This document shows positions 18,158 through 28,913 of a stretch of DNA of 64,000 nt, piece by piece. Source of the DNA: Enterobacter cloacae (GTDB taxonomy: Bacteria; Pseudomonadota; Gammaproteobacteria; Enterobacterales; Enterobacteriaceae). The DNA lies in contig NZ_JAALCJ010000004.1 in the NCBI RefSeq assembly GCF_011078175.1, positions 1-64,000 on the forward strand, in the 5' to 3' direction. The notes under the pieces are model-generated. The model worked only from the letters and a program-made list of their open reading frames with translations. It was not told where the DNA came from and did no database searches. Made by a program: the position numbers and the translations under genes. Each line of letters starts with the position of its first letter. Position 1 is the stretch's first letter.

Positions 18158-18162
18158 GTCAC

Positions 18163-18492
18163 TCAGGCCAGTTTAATCATGATCATGCCGGCGAGCAGTA
18201 ATACCAGCCCTATCCAGCCTTTATTGTTTAAACGTTGCCCGAACATAATCCAGCCTGCCGCCAGGGTGGCGGCAATACCGAAGCCCCCCCACAGCGCATA
18301 GGCCACGGACAGATCGATGCCTTTCACCGCCTGCGACAGGGCGCTAAACGCCCCCAGAACCGCGGCAATCGATAACAGGCCGTAGGCTTTGCGACGAAAA
18401 CCGTCGGAGAACTTCAGAAAGACGTTCGCAATAATTTCCAGAACGATGGCGAAAGCCAGCCAGACCGCGTGGATCCATTCAAACTGCTGCAT
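18163..18492 (-). CDS. mdtI: Spermidine export SMR subunit MdtI
   Basis: This 109-residue small multidrug resistance protein has four membrane helices and forms the spermidine exporter with MdtJ. The conserved helix-1 Glu lies in [14 protein letters not shown]. Its ATG overlaps the end of mdtJ by 14 bases, so the partners are translationally coupled. It ends 5 bases from ydgD. Confidence 0.92.
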   Translation of the reverse strand: MQQFEWIHAVWLAFAIVLEIIANVFLKFSDGFRRKAYGLLSIAAVLGAFSALSQAVKGIDLSVAYALWGGFGIAATLAAGWIMFGQRLNNKGWIGLVLLLAGMIMIKLA

Positions 18493-18841
18493 GGGTCTGC
18501 TCCTTCTGCGGTTTTGCCGGTTTGCGTGTACCCGATTTAATCAGCACGATACCTGCGACCAGGGTCGTCAGCCCGGCAATTTTCATTGTCGTCAGGGTTT
18601 CATCAAATAACATGACGCTAAACAGCGTAATCAATAAAATACCAATACCTTCCCACAATGCGTATGCCACGCCCAGCGCGATTTTTTTAACCGCGAAAGA
18701 AAGGAAAATATAGGAAAGCGTAATCATGACCAGCATCAAAATAAAACCGGTGCTGCCATCACTCACGCTCGCCCATTTCATTGACAAGGTGCCGGTAATT
18801 TCAGCGACGATCGCCAGAGCTAATAAAATCCAGTAAAACAT
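18479..18841 (-). CDS. mdtJ: Spermidine export SMR subunit MdtJ
   Basis: This 120-residue four-helix SMR protein is the partner of MdtI. The key Glu lies in [15 protein letters not shown], and a basic C-terminal tail ([14 protein letters not shown]) extends beyond the last helix. AGGAG lies upstream of the ATG. A possible leader peptide frame ends 78 bases upstream, reminiscent of the mdtU leader reported for E. coli mdtUJI. Confidence 0.92.
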   Translation of the reverse strand: MFYWILLALAIVAEITGTLSMKWASVSDGSTGFILMLVMITLSYIFLSFAVKKIALGVAYALWEGIGILLITLFSVMLFDETLTTMKIAGLTTLVAGIVLIKSGTRKPAKPQKEQTHAAV

Positions 18842-18919
18842 GTTTTTTCTCCTGCTTGAGAATATAATTCATCGAGGCTCGCTGCGGACAGCAAACCAAA
18901 AAATTGGGAATTAAATCAG

Positions 18920-19024
18920 TTAGCTAAGCGCATAGCGCCAGCTCAGGCAGAAGACGTGACTATAGCGCGGAACGCCAGTGTTGCTCACCAGAAAGCAGGC
19001 AGAGGGAGGTAGAAAACAGAGCAG
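18920..19024 (-). CDS. Candidate mdtU-type leader peptide upstream of mdtJ
   Basis: A minus-strand frame ends with TAA at 18920-18922, 78 bases before mdtJ. Its last 34 residues read LLCFLPPSACFLVSNTGVPR then YSHVFCLSWRYALS, rich in Cys, Pro and aromatics as expected for a stalling peptide. E. coli mdtJI is preceded by a 34-codon leader, mdtU, involved in spermidine control; I know that length but cannot recall its sequence. The start is unclear: the frame is open to a TTG at 19165, a GTG at about 18985 would give 22 residues, and no good ribosome-binding site is seen. Confidence 0.35.
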   Translation of the reverse strand: MLCFLPPSACFLVSNTGVPRYSHVFCLSWRYALS

Positions 19025-19262
19025 AGTTGTTTGAAAAATACGTCCTGAACAAATTGTCCATAAAATTACAATTATCCGCGGTGTTGCTTCTCGTCTTTGC
19101 GGATGAAAATTGTCCTCGGTAGTTGAACACGCCTGATTTGTATCATAAGCCAGGAATTTACTCAAAGCCTTTTCATTTCTTTACCCAGTCTGTTTGATTT
19201 TGGTTAGTTTTTTTAATCCGCTTTCCCCTCTATTATAAATAAAAAACTGTTCAGGAACGTCC

Positions 19263-20303
19263 ATGGCCAAACCTATTATCACCCTCAACGGGCTTAAGAT
19301 CGTCATCATGCTGGGCATGCTGGTGATCGTTCTGACCGGCGTTCGTTTTGCGGCCGATATCATCGTGCCCTTTATCCTGGCGCTTTTTATCGCGGTGATC
19401 CTCAATCCACTGGTGCAGCGAATGGTGCGGCTGCGCATCCCGCGGGTGCTGGCGATAAGCCTGCTTATCAGTATTATTATCGTTGCGATGGTGCTGTTGG
19501 TCGCCTATCTGGGAACCTCTCTGAACGAGCTGGCGCGGACGCTACCGACATACCGCTCTTCCCTGGCAACCCCGCTGCTGCAAATTGAACCCTGGCTGCA
19601 ACGCGCGGGTATCGAAGTCTCGGTTGAGGAGCTGCTTAAATACATCGATCCGAATGCCGCCATGACGATTGTCACCAGCCTGCTGGCACAGCTCTCCAAC
19701 GCCATGACCTCGATTTTCCTGCTGTTCCTCACGGTTGTGTTTATGCTGCTGGAAGTTCCACAGCTGCCTGCGAAGCTCCAGCACATCATGGTGCGTCCGG
19801 TAGAGGGAATGGGCGCCATTCAGCGCGCGCTCGACAGCGTTTCACGCTATCTGGTGCTGAAAACGGCCATCAGCCTGGTGACGGGATTAGTGGTCTGGGG
19901 GATGCTCGCCGCGCTGGATGTCCGTTTTGCCTTTGTCTGGGGGCTGCTGGCCTTTGCGCTCAACTATATTCCTAACATCGGCTCCGTGCTGGCGGCGATC
20001 CCCCCTATCCTTCAGGTGCTGGTTTTCAGCGGTTTGTATGATGCCCTGATTCTGCTGGCAGGCTATCTGGTGATTAACCTTGTCTTCGGGAACATTCTCG
20101 AACCACGGATAATGGGACGCGGGCTGGGGCTTTCAACCCTTGTTGTGTTTCTGTCCCTGATTTTCTGGGGCTGGCTGCTCGGGCCTGTCGGCATGCTGCT
20201 CTCCGTTCCGCTGACGATTATTGTCAAAATTGGTCTGGAGCAGACTGCCGGTGGACAAAGTATCGCTGTCCTGCTGAGCGACATGAGCCACAAGGCCGAT
20301 TAA
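19263..20303 (+). CDS. tqsA: AI-2 exporter family protein TqsA
   Basis: This 346-residue inner-membrane protein of the AI-2E family is close to E. coli TqsA (YdgG), proposed to export the quorum signal autoinducer-2. Eight or so membrane segments surround the family core ([20 protein letters not shown], then [28 protein letters not shown]). AGGAACG lies before ATG 19263. It ends four bases past the stop of the convergent alcohol-dehydrogenase-like gene, so the two overlap slightly. Confidence 0.92.
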   Translation: MAKPIITLNGLKIVIMLGMLVIVLTGVRFAADIIVPFILALFIAVILNPLVQRMVRLRIPRVLAISLLISIIIVAMVLLVAYLGTSLNELARTLPTYRSSLATPLLQIEPWLQRAGIEVSVEELLKYIDPNAAMTIVTSLLAQLSNAMTSIFLLFLTVVFMLLEVPQLPAKLQHIMVRPVEGMGAIQRALDSVSRYLVLKTAISLVTGLVVWGMLAALDVRFAFVWGLLAFALNYIPNIGSVLAAIPPILQVLVFSGLYDALILLAGYLVINLVFGNILEPRIMGRGLGLSTLVVFLSLIFWGWLLGPVGMLLSVPLTIIVKIGLEQTAGGQSIAVLLSDMSHKAD

Positions 20304-21247
20304 TTGTCCATCGACAGCATGGGCTTGCCCGTTCTTCCCGCCTCGCGATAGTTGCCCACTGCCCGCTGCCATTCCGACAGCGGGTAGAGGGTGACATTGC
20401 TGCACCGGCTGGCCCGCAGTTTAGGCCAGATGCGCCGAAACTCCGCCTGCCACCCCTCAGCGCTCAGCGCGTCCAGATAGTTTCGAATGTGAAACCACGC
20501 CACCCGCGGCATCGGCCGCAGCTGCCGGAAGGTCTGCCCTGAAAGTAGCCCGTAGCAGACAAAAGTGCCGGTTTCGGGCATCACGCTCAGTATCGTCTCC
20601 GCCAGGCTCCCGCCCGTGGCGTCGTACACTACCTCCGCTTGCGCGGCGGCAGCGTTGACGGCAGCCAAATCATGTTGCGCAATCGGGACGATCCCCAACT
20701 CAGCCAGACGTTGAGCGTGCACGGGGGAACGGTGGATCCCGTAAACCGCCTCTGCACCCGCCTGGCGTGCCCATTGCCCGACCAGAACGGCGCAGTCAGA
20801 ACCGGCCGCGGTGAGCAGCACCGTTTTCCCGACCGGAGGATAGCGGTCCAGCATCATCTGTGCAGCAAGCGGGTTGATATACGCCCGCGCGGCAAGAAGC
20901 GAGTCGACGTCGTCCGGGACGGGAACCGCATAGGCCGCCGGGCAGTCGACATAGCGCTGCCAGGTACCCTGCCCCCGTAACGGCAGGACCCGCTGGCCCA
21001 GCAGCGCCGGGTAAGCGGCGGGCGTTTCGGTCACTATTCCGACGCCCTCATAACCGGCTATCGCAGGCAGCGGCGTGCGATGGCGATACGCCCCGGTTAT
21101 GGGGATGAGATCGGAGGCGTTCACCGGAGAAAAAAGCATGCGCACACGTATCTCTCCCGGCTGTCGCGGCGTCAATGGTGTGGTTTCCGCTTGCAGTACC
21201 GATTCAGGCTCACCAAACCGGCGATACCAGAGGGCCAGATTACGCAT
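20300..21247 (-). CDS. MDR-type alcohol dehydrogenase/quinone reductase-like oxidoreductase
   Basis: This 315-residue protein belongs to the medium-chain dehydrogenase/reductase superfamily. The GroES-like half carries [14 protein letters not shown] and GYEGVGIV; the nucleotide half has [19 protein letters not shown] in place of a strict Gly-rich NADPH motif. It lacks the zinc cysteines, like enoyl-ACP/quinone reductases of the MECR group. ATG 21247 overlaps the previous gene by 8 bases; an in-frame ATG at 21280 overlaps more. It is probably co-transcribed with the luciferase-like gene. Substrate unknown. Confidence 0.82.
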   Translation of the reverse strand: MRNLALWYRRFGEPESVLQAETTPLTPRQPGEIRVRMLFSPVNASDLIPITGAYRHRTPLPAIAGYEGVGIVTETPAAYPALLGQRVLPLRGQGTWQRYVDCPAAYAVPVPDDVDSLLAARAYINPLAAQMMLDRYPPVGKTVLLTAAGSDCAVLVGQWARQAGAEAVYGIHRSPVHAQRLAELGIVPIAQHDLAAVNAAAAQAEVVYDATGGSLAETILSVMPETGTFVCYGLLSGQTFRQLRPMPRVAWFHIRNYLDALSAEGWQAEFRRIWPKLRASRCSNVTLYPLSEWQRAVGNYREAGRTGKPMLSMDN

Positions 21248-22274
21248 TGCGATCGCGCCATCCCATTTCCGGTGCGACATGTTTCAGGATGGACTCGATC
21301 ACATGTGCGTTGTATTCCACGCCCAGCTGATTCGGCACGGTAAGCAACAGCGTATCCGCTTCCGCGATCGCTTCATCCTTTTTCAACTGTTCAATCAGCT
21401 TGTCTGGCTCTGCGGCATAGCTGCGTCCGAAAATGGCCCGCGTTTTCTCATCCAGATAGCCCACGCTGTCGCTCTCATTGCGGCTTGATCCAAAATACAT
21501 CCGGTCTCGATCGTCCATCAGGGCAAAAATACTGCGGCTGACAGAAACGCGTGGCTGACGAGTATGCCCTGCTTCAGCCCAGGCCTGTCGAAAGGCACGG
21601 ATCTGTTTTGCCTGCTGAATATGGAACGGTTCGCCGGTTTCATCATCTTTCAGCGTTGAGCTTTGCAGGTTCATCCCCAGTTTTGCCGCCCATACTGCCG
21701 TTGCATTAGAGCCAGCCCCCCACCAGATCCGATCGCGTAAGCCTTCTGAATGCGGCTCCAGACGCAACAATCCCGGCGGGTTTGGGAACATCGGCTGTGG
21801 GTTAGGCTTTGCAAAGCCTTCACCGCGTAATACATCAAGCAGTACCTCAGTGTGGCGGCGCGCCATATCAGATTCGTTTTCCCCTTCCTGCGGCACGTAA
21901 CCAAAATAACGCCAGCCATCAATCACCTGCTCCGGGGAACCCCGGCTGATACCAAGCTGCAATCGCCCGCCGGAGATGAGATCTGCCGCGCCTGCATCTT
22001 CCGCCATATACAGCGGATTTTCATACCGCATGTCGATCACGCCCGTCCCGATTTCGATGCGTTTGGTTTTCGCGCCTATCGCAGCCAGCAAGGGGAAAGG
22101 CGAACTGAGCTGGCGGGCAAAGTGATGCACACGGAAATAAGCGCCGTCTGCGCCCAGCTCTTCGGCGGCGACTGCCAGATCGATGGACTGTAGCAGTGCG
22201 TCAGCCGCGGTTCGCGTGCCGGACTGGGGTGTTGGCGTCCAGTGACCAAACGACAAAAATCCGATCTTTTTCAT
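21240..22274 (-). CDS. Luciferase-like (LLM class) flavin-dependent monooxygenase
   Basis: This 344-residue cytoplasmic protein has the bacterial luciferase-like TIM barrel. FLSFGHW at the N-terminus, the ELGADGAYFRVHHFA helix, the VIDMRYENPLYMAEDAGAAD stretch and GRLQLGISRGSPEQ, which binds FMN phosphate in this family, are visible. It would need a separate flavin reductase; none is adjacent. The reductase-like gene downstream overlaps by 8 bases and the PhzF-family gene is divergent 191 bases away. Confidence 0.85.
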   Translation of the reverse strand: MKKIGFLSFGHWTPTPQSGTRTAADALLQSIDLAVAAEELGADGAYFRVHHFARQLSSPFPLLAAIGAKTKRIEIGTGVIDMRYENPLYMAEDAGAADLISGGRLQLGISRGSPEQVIDGWRYFGYVPQEGENESDMARRHTEVLLDVLRGEGFAKPNPQPMFPNPPGLLRLEPHSEGLRDRIWWGAGSNATAVWAAKLGMNLQSSTLKDDETGEPFHIQQAKQIRAFRQAWAEAGHTRQPRVSVSRSIFALMDDRDRMYFGSSRNESDSVGYLDEKTRAIFGRSYAAEPDKLIEQLKKDEAIAEADTLLLTVPNQLGVEYNAHVIESILKHVAPEMGWRDRNA

Positions 22275-22465
22275 AGTGGAGTATCCTGATAAAGCATTGC
22301 GTTATCCCTACTCTACGCATTAACCGATGAATATAAATGGTGATTATTTAACGGAATGCTTCAAATAAACTGACAGGGCTATCAGGTTTCAATCTATTCT
22401 ACACTGGTTATCTGTTTGATTTAACGCTATTACTGTAAGCCTTTTCCCGCCAGGCAGAACAGATA

Positions 22466-23359
22466 ATGAAAAGACGCTATGTCGTTGCAGATGTTTTTAC
22501 GAATACGCCGTTTCACGGCAACCCGGTCGCCGTCGTCCTTGATGCTGAAGGTCTGAGCAGCGATCTGATGCAGCAGGTTGCCGTTGAATTTGGCTACAGC
22601 GAAACGACGTTTGTGCTGCCGCCAGAAAATCTCTCCAATTCAGCACGCGTGCGGATATTCACTCCCTCGCGCGAAATTCCTTTCGCCGGGCATCCAAATT
22701 TAGGAACCGCCTTTGTGCTGGCGCAGCATGCCATAGAAAACGGGCAGACATTACCCGACACCTTGTACTTCGAAGAAATCGCGGGGATGGTGCCGGTGCG
22801 GCTGTTAAAACAGAACGGCACCGTGACGGGAGGCGAGCTGTTAGTTCCTGAGGCGCTTTCCTGCCATTCTGAAGTCAGCGCGGAACAGGTTGCTGCCTGC
22901 CTTTCCTTAAGCCCGGACGATATACGCAGGGACGTGCATAATCCTGTTGTTGCCTCGGTGGGTCTGCCCTTTTTGATCGTAGAGCTGGCCTCCCGCGATG
23001 CGCTTCGTCGATGCGTGCCCAATCTACAAGGTTTTCGTGCGACTCTGCCGCTTGACGGCGCAGTCTCAGTCTATGCGTATACCTTAGACAGAGCTTCAGA
23101 TGAGTCCGCCGATCTTCTGGCACGTATGTTTACTCCTCGAATGACGGAAGATCCTGCAACAGGCAGTGCAACCGCCGCAGCCACGGCGTTGCTGGCCCTG
23201 CATCGCGAACAAACCACACTTTCGCTGAAGGTCAGCCAGGGCGTAGATATGGGGCGGGCAAGCGTGCTATTTTCGGAATACGATGCATCGTCAGGTAAGT
23301 CTATGGTTCGGGTTGGTGGTGAATGCGTCATTACGTTTGAGGGAACATTTATGCTTTAA
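22466..23359 (+). CDS. PhzF-family isomerase-like protein
   Basis: This 297-residue protein has the diaminopimelate-epimerase-like double hot-dog fold of the PhzF family. DVFTNTPFHGNPVAVV opens the protein, the general acid/base Glu lies in GYSETTFV (about residue 46), and the second half contains MTEDPATGSATAAA. No phenazine genes are nearby, so a role in phenazine synthesis is unlikely and the natural substrate is unknown. It is divergent from the luciferase-like gene and is followed 75 bases later by yajD. Confidence 0.88.
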   Translation: MKRRYVVADVFTNTPFHGNPVAVVLDAEGLSSDLMQQVAVEFGYSETTFVLPPENLSNSARVRIFTPSREIPFAGHPNLGTAFVLAQHAIENGQTLPDTLYFEEIAGMVPVRLLKQNGTVTGGELLVPEALSCHSEVSAEQVAACLSLSPDDIRRDVHNPVVASVGLPFLIVELASRDALRRCVPNLQGFRATLPLDGAVSVYAYTLDRASDESADLLARMFTPRMTEDPATGSATAAATALLALHREQTTLSLKVSQGVDMGRASVLFSEYDASSGKSMVRVGGECVITFEGTFML

Positions 23360-23434
23360 GGCAGAGACGCGTTCCTCTTCCATTCTCTTATGCGATATAT
23401 TGGCACTATAATTTTTTAACAGGTGACATCAGCA

Positions 23435-23782
23435 ATGGCTCTTATTCCCAAAAACTACGCACGGCTGGAAAGCGGCTACCGTGAAAAAGCGCTAAAAATA
23501 TACCCCTGGGTTTGTGGACGCTGCTCGCGTGAGTTTGTTTATTCAAATCTTCGTGAACTCACGGTTCACCATATCGACCACGATCACACCAATAACCCGG
23601 AAGATGGCAGTAACTGGGAGCTGTTGTGCCTGTTTTGTCATGACCATGAACACTCGAAGTACACCGAAGCGGACCAGTATGGCACCACCGTTGTCGCGGG
23701 TGAGGATGCGCAAAAAGACGTGGGTGTCGCCACGTTTAACCCCTTTGCAGATCTTAAGGCAATGATGAGCAAGAAAAAGTAA
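23435..23782 (+). CDS. yajD: HNH nuclease family protein YajD
   Basis: This 115-residue protein is nearly identical to E. coli YajD. Zinc cysteines C27 and C30 (CGRC) pair with a second CLFC, and the HNH core is TVHHIDHDHTNNP. ATG 23435 gives the E. coli length, with AGGTGA about ten bases upstream. In E. coli yajD lies far away near queA-tsx, so this is a moved or second copy. The 3' end overlaps the convergent frame of the next gene by about 29 bases. Confidence 0.9.
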   Translation: MALIPKNYARLESGYREKALKIYPWVCGRCSREFVYSNLRELTVHHIDHDHTNNPEDGSNWELLCLFCHDHEHSKYTEADQYGTTVVAGEDAQKDVGVATFNPFADLKAMMSKKK

Positions 23783-24295
23783 TACCGTCGGCTTCACTGC
23801 CCATATTTGCCGTATGGGCAGTCAGAAAGCCGCATATGCTGTATTCCAGCCACAGGTTGAATAATGAAACGGCCTTAATTTCTGCTTCAGGATTCACGCG
23901 TTTTACTGCCTCCAGAAACGCAGCGAAGTTTCGATTAAACACCGTCAGATTATTATAAAACTGCACCTGTTTTTCACGGGTTCCCTCAAGATAACTCACA
24001 GACCCGATCCGCCTGTTATTTACTACTGTCGAGCCTGGTTTAATTTTTACGCTAGTGGTCAGCTCAATTTTACGGGGGCCGCTCGTTATAATCTCGTATA
24101 AATACTGCTCATCATAAAAGTAGGTTTTACCTGACGATCCGCCAAACCAGAAAGGATGAGCAGAGATTTTTTCATTCTCCGGCTGTCGGTAACGATGCGC
24201 GCTGGATGCTTAATACGCCTGACGTAAAAGCGTATTAGCATAATCAGTGACACAACAGACAGCACCACAAAAAGCACGTTAATGCTCTCCCGCAT
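23754..24295 (-). pseudogene. Unrecognised single-span membrane protein, frame broken at a six-A run
   Basis: The frame from ATG 24295 encodes one N-terminal membrane helix and a basic stretch (FYVRRIKHPARIV), then ends early at 24086. A second minus-strand frame, open from about 24230, continues with SAHPFWFGGSSGKTYFYDEQ and on to the stop at 23754. Adding one A to the six-A run (24167-24172) joins the two frames into one protein of about 180 residues. It is either a pseudogene, a sequencing error in a homopolymer or a case of slippage. I do not recognise the family. Confidence 0.6.
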
Positions 24296-24537
24296 ATTTC
24301 TTTACCTGCCATGCAACACGCGACGTGACGGAGAATAACTCAGGGAACGTATGCGGTGTAATGGCAGATGAAACGGGAAAGGCTTGTGTCTCGACACGGA
24401 ATACGATGTGCCAGCCGCTTTACTGTTTAGTAATATTAACAATTGCTGCTAAGTTGTAAATTTCCCCTTGCCGGACCGGACAAATCGGTTATTGTGCCAG
24501 GCAACTTTCGCGGCAATAAAAGACAGTGGGATGCGCT

Positions 24538-25557
24538 ATGGCGATTTTTGACGGTCACAATGACCTGTTGCTTAATTTATGGCTTCACCATCGCCAGGAT
24601 CCGGTAACGGCCTTCTTCTCCGGCATTGAGAACGGACACCTCGATTATCCGCGTATGCAGCAAGGCGGATTCTCCGGCGGGCTGTTCGCGCTGTTCGTGC
24701 CGCCGCAGGAGTATATCGCCCGCATGGCGCCACAATACGCCAGCGAGCCGTGGCAGCCGGTCGACATTCTCTGGCAGCAGCTGACTATCCTTAAGCAGCT
24801 TGTCGCACACTCCGATGGACGGGCGCGATTGTGCCTGAACGCGGCGGATATCGAACGCTGTCGGCAGGATAAGGCGCTGGCGATGGTGGCGCATATTGAG
24901 GGTGCGGGGGGCTTTGACGGCGAGGGAGACGATCTACAGGCTTTTTATGACGCCGGTGTGCGCAGCATTGGGCCTTTCTGGAATATTGCTAACCGTTTTG
25001 GCACCGGCGTTAACGGGGCGTTTCCCGGCAGCCCCGACAGCGGCCCGGGGCTTACCGCTGAGGGTATCGCCCTCATTAAGCATGCTAACGCCCTGAACAT
25101 GCTGATTGACGTTTCGCATATGAATGAAAAGGCATTCTGGGATACCGCGCATCATTCCTCTTCACCGCTCGTCGCTACCCATTCCAACGCCCATACGCTG
25201 TGCCCGCAACCGCGCAATCTGACCGACCGGCAGCTGCTGGCTATCCGCGACAGCGGCGGCGTGGCAGGCATCAATTTCGGCAACGCGTTTCTGCGCGCCG
25301 ACGGTAAACGCGATAGCGATACCCCGCTGAGTACGATTGTTCGCCATATCGACTATCTTATTAACATCATGGGTGACGACCATGTCGTGCTGGGCTCCGA
25401 TTTTGACGGCATTACGTTGCCTGATGACTTACACGATGTAAGTGGTTTACCACGGCTAATCAGCGCGTTGCGTGACAGCGGTTATGATCAATTTGTGCTG
25501 AATAAACTGCTGTGGGGTAACTGGCAAAAGGTATTGCAAAATGTTTGGCAACAATAG
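24538..25557 (+). CDS. M19 renal-dipeptidase-type membrane dipeptidase family protein
   Basis: This 339-residue zinc hydrolase has the M19 metal ligands visible in order: H7 and D9 (DGHNDL), a bridging Glu in VAHIEGAGG, His in IDVSHMN and His in THSNAH. Such enzymes split dipeptides, often with a D- or dehydro-residue at the second position. No signal peptide is present, so it is cytoplasmic. ATG 24538 follows GTGGGA; a GTG at 24526 is an alternative start. It stands 138 bases before pqqA on the same strand, so a part in handling PqqA fragments is tempting but unproven. Confidence 0.86.
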   Translation: MAIFDGHNDLLLNLWLHHRQDPVTAFFSGIENGHLDYPRMQQGGFSGGLFALFVPPQEYIARMAPQYASEPWQPVDILWQQLTILKQLVAHSDGRARLCLNAADIERCRQDKALAMVAHIEGAGGFDGEGDDLQAFYDAGVRSIGPFWNIANRFGTGVNGAFPGSPDSGPGLTAEGIALIKHANALNMLIDVSHMNEKAFWDTAHHSSSPLVATHSNAHTLCPQPRNLTDRQLLAIRDSGGVAGINFGNAFLRADGKRDSDTPLSTIVRHIDYLINIMGDDHVVLGSDFDGITLPDDLHDVSGLPRLISALRDSGYDQFVLNKLLWGNWQKVLQNVWQQ

Positions 25558-25627
25558 GTTATGTTGTAAACATTAAGTTAATTCCTTACATCTTTCGGGT
25601 TGAGCTTTGCCCTCCTGTGACGCATTA

Positions 25628-25643
25628 TTTGATGACCATCACA
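25628..25643. promoter_or_regulatory. Possible CRP site upstream of pqqA
   Basis: TTTGA-TGACCA-TCACA matches nine of ten defined bases of TGTGA-N6-TCACA. It lies 53 bases before the pqqA start, where a promoter should be, but I see no convincing -10 at a standard distance. Confidence 0.35.
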
Positions 25644-25695
25644 AAACTGGCACAAACCATGGCGTTGGTGCTGCATTTTTAAAGAGGAAAAAACG

Positions 25696-25767
25696 ATGTG
25701 GAAGAAACCTGCTTTTACTGATTTACGTCTTGGCCTGGAAGTGACCCTGTACATTTCCAACCGCTAA
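25696..25767 (+). CDS. pqqA: PQQ precursor peptide PqqA
   Basis: This 23-residue peptide, [20 protein letters not shown] ending SNR, supplies the atoms of pyrroloquinoline quinone. Glu15 and Tyr19 in EVTLY are the residues that PqqE cross-links. GAGGAA lies upstream of the ATG. A terminator-like hairpin separates it from pqqB, so the peptide message can be made in excess over the enzymes. Confidence 0.96.
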   Translation: MWKKPAFTDLRLGLEVTLYISNR

Positions 25768-25773
25768 TCACCC

Positions 25774-25799
25774 TGCCCGCCAGCCGTGCGGGCATTTTT
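25774..25799 (+). terminator. Attenuating terminator between pqqA and pqqB
   Basis: TGCCCGC (25774-25780) pairs perfectly with GCGGGCA (25788-25794), followed by TTTTT. It lies 6 bases after the pqqA stop and 24 bases before pqqB, so it must be read through to express the rest of the operon. Confidence 0.8.
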
Positions 25800-25822
25800 G
25801 TTTTACTACCTGGCCTATCTTC

Positions 25823-26740
25823 ATGTTGATTAAAGTCCTCGGTTCCGCCGCCGGCGGCGGTTTCCCCCAGTGGAACTGTAACTGTGCCAACTGTCAGGGT
25901 TTGCGCAACGGTACCCTTCAGGCGCCCCCTCGCACCCAGTCGTCGATCATCGTCAGCGATAACGGCAAAGAGTGGGTGCTGTGTAACGCCTCCCCCGATA
26001 TCAGCCAGCAGATTGCCCATACGCCAGAACTGAATAAGAAAGAGGTTCTGCGCGGCACGCATATTGGCGGCATTATTCTCACCGATAGCCAGATTGACCA
26101 CACCACCGGGCTGCTCAGCCTGCGCGAGGGGTGCCCGCATCAGGTATGGTGTACGCCGGAGGTGCATGAAGATCTCTCCAGCGGATTCCCGATTTTTACC
26201 ATGCTCCAGCACTGGAACGGCGGCCTGATTCATCACCCGATCGCGCCGCTCACCGCCTTTAGCGTGGAAGCCTGCCCTGATTTGCAGTTTACCGCCGTCC
26301 CCATCGCCAGTAACGCACCGCCCTATTCGCCGTGGCGCGACCGCCCGCTGCCGGGGCATAACGTGGCGCTGTTTATTGAAAACCGCCGCAACGGTCAGAC
26401 GCTGTTCTACGCGCCGGGTCTCGGTGAACCCGATGACGCCATCCTGCCGTGGCTTAAAAAGGCGGACTGTCTGCTGATTGACGGCACCGTCTGGCAGGAC
26501 GATGAACTCCAGGCCACCGGCGTCGGGCGCAATACCGGCCGCGACATGGGACATCTGGCGCTCGGGGATGAACACGGCATGATGGCGCTGCTGGCCTCGC
26601 TGCCGGCAAAGCGCAAGATTCTTATCCATATAAATAACACCAACCCGATCCTTAACGAGCAGTCGCCGCAGCGTCACGCCCTCGCGCAGCGAGGAATAGA
26701 AGTGAGCTGGGACGGGATGAACATCACGCTTCAGGACTAA
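25823..26740 (+). CDS. pqqB: PQQ biosynthesis protein PqqB
   Basis: This 305-residue metallo-beta-lactamase-fold protein is thought to hydroxylate the tyrosine-derived part of the PQQ precursor. [18 protein letters not shown] at the N-terminus and [18 protein letters not shown], where the family carries its altered metal ligands, are intact. No good ribosome-binding site is seen before ATG 25823. It is followed two bases later by pqqC. Confidence 0.95.
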   Translation: MLIKVLGSAAGGGFPQWNCNCANCQGLRNGTLQAPPRTQSSIIVSDNGKEWVLCNASPDISQQIAHTPELNKKEVLRGTHIGGIILTDSQIDHTTGLLSLREGCPHQVWCTPEVHEDLSSGFPIFTMLQHWNGGLIHHPIAPLTAFSVEACPDLQFTAVPIASNAPPYSPWRDRPLPGHNVALFIENRRNGQTLFYAPGLGEPDDAILPWLKKADCLLIDGTVWQDDELQATGVGRNTGRDMGHLALGDEHGMMALLASLPAKRKILIHINNTNPILNEQSPQRHALAQRGIEVSWDGMNITLQD

Positions 26741-26742
26741 CT

Positions 26743-27498
26743 ATGCACATTCGCGAAACGCTCTCGCCGGAAGAGTTTGAACACGCCCTCCGCGCGAAAG
26801 GCGCCTACTATCATATTCACCATCCGTACCATATCGCGATGCATAACGGCGAGGCCAGCCGCGAGCAGATCCAGGGCTGGGTGGCGAACCGTTTTTACTA
26901 CCAGACGACGATCCCGCTGAAAGACGCGGCAATTATGGCGAACTGCCCGGATCCGCACACGCGTCGCAAATGGGTGCAGCGGATCCTCGATCATGACGGC
27001 AGCAACGGTCATGACGGCGGTATCGAAGCCTGGCTACAGCTGGGCGAAGCCGTGGGGCTCAGCCGCGAGGACTTGATCAGCGAACGCCACGTGCTGCCCG
27101 GCGTCCGTTTCGCCGTCGACGCTTACGTTAACTTCGCCCGCCGCGCCAACTGGCAGGAGGCGGCATGCAGCTCGCTCACCGAACTGTTTGCCCCGCAAAT
27201 CCATCAGTCGCGCCTCGACAGCTGGCCGCAGCACTACCCGTGGATCAAAGAGGAAGGCTATTTTTATTTCCGCAGCCGCCTGAGCCAGGCCAACCGCGAC
27301 GTTGAACACGGTCTGGAGCTGGCGAAGCGTTACTGCGATAGCGCAGAAAAGCAGAATCGGATGCTGGAGATCCTTCAGTTTAAACTCGATATCCTGTGGT
27401 CGATGCTCGACGCGATGACCATGGCCTACGCGCTACAGCGTCCGCCTTATCACACGGTCACCGACAAAGCGGCCTGGCACACAACCCGACTGGTATAA
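26743..27498 (+). CDS. pqqC: Pyrroloquinoline-quinone synthase PqqC
   Basis: This 251-residue cofactorless oxidase carries out the final ring closure and eight-electron oxidation that gives PQQ. It has the heme-oxygenase-like helical fold; the start ([20 protein letters not shown]) and the active-site helix with [18 protein letters not shown] residues (here [15 protein letters not shown]) are well conserved. Two bases separate it from pqqB and two from pqqD. Confidence 0.96.
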   Translation: MHIRETLSPEEFEHALRAKGAYYHIHHPYHIAMHNGEASREQIQGWVANRFYYQTTIPLKDAAIMANCPDPHTRRKWVQRILDHDGSNGHDGGIEAWLQLGEAVGLSREDLISERHVLPGVRFAVDAYVNFARRANWQEAACSSLTELFAPQIHQSRLDSWPQHYPWIKEEGYFYFRSRLSQANRDVEHGLELAKRYCDSAEKQNRMLEILQFKLDILWSMLDAMTMAYALQRPPYHTVTDKAAWHTTRLV

Positions 27499-27500
27499 GC

Positions 27501-28908
<1,408 letters not shown>

Positions 28909-28913
28909 CGACA

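Noticed and set aside
24160..24176. Programmed -1 frameshift at the six-A run
   Set aside because: The run GAAAAAAT is not a standard X-XXY-YYZ slip site in the reading frame and no stimulatory stem is obvious; loss of one A or homopolymer slippage is simpler.
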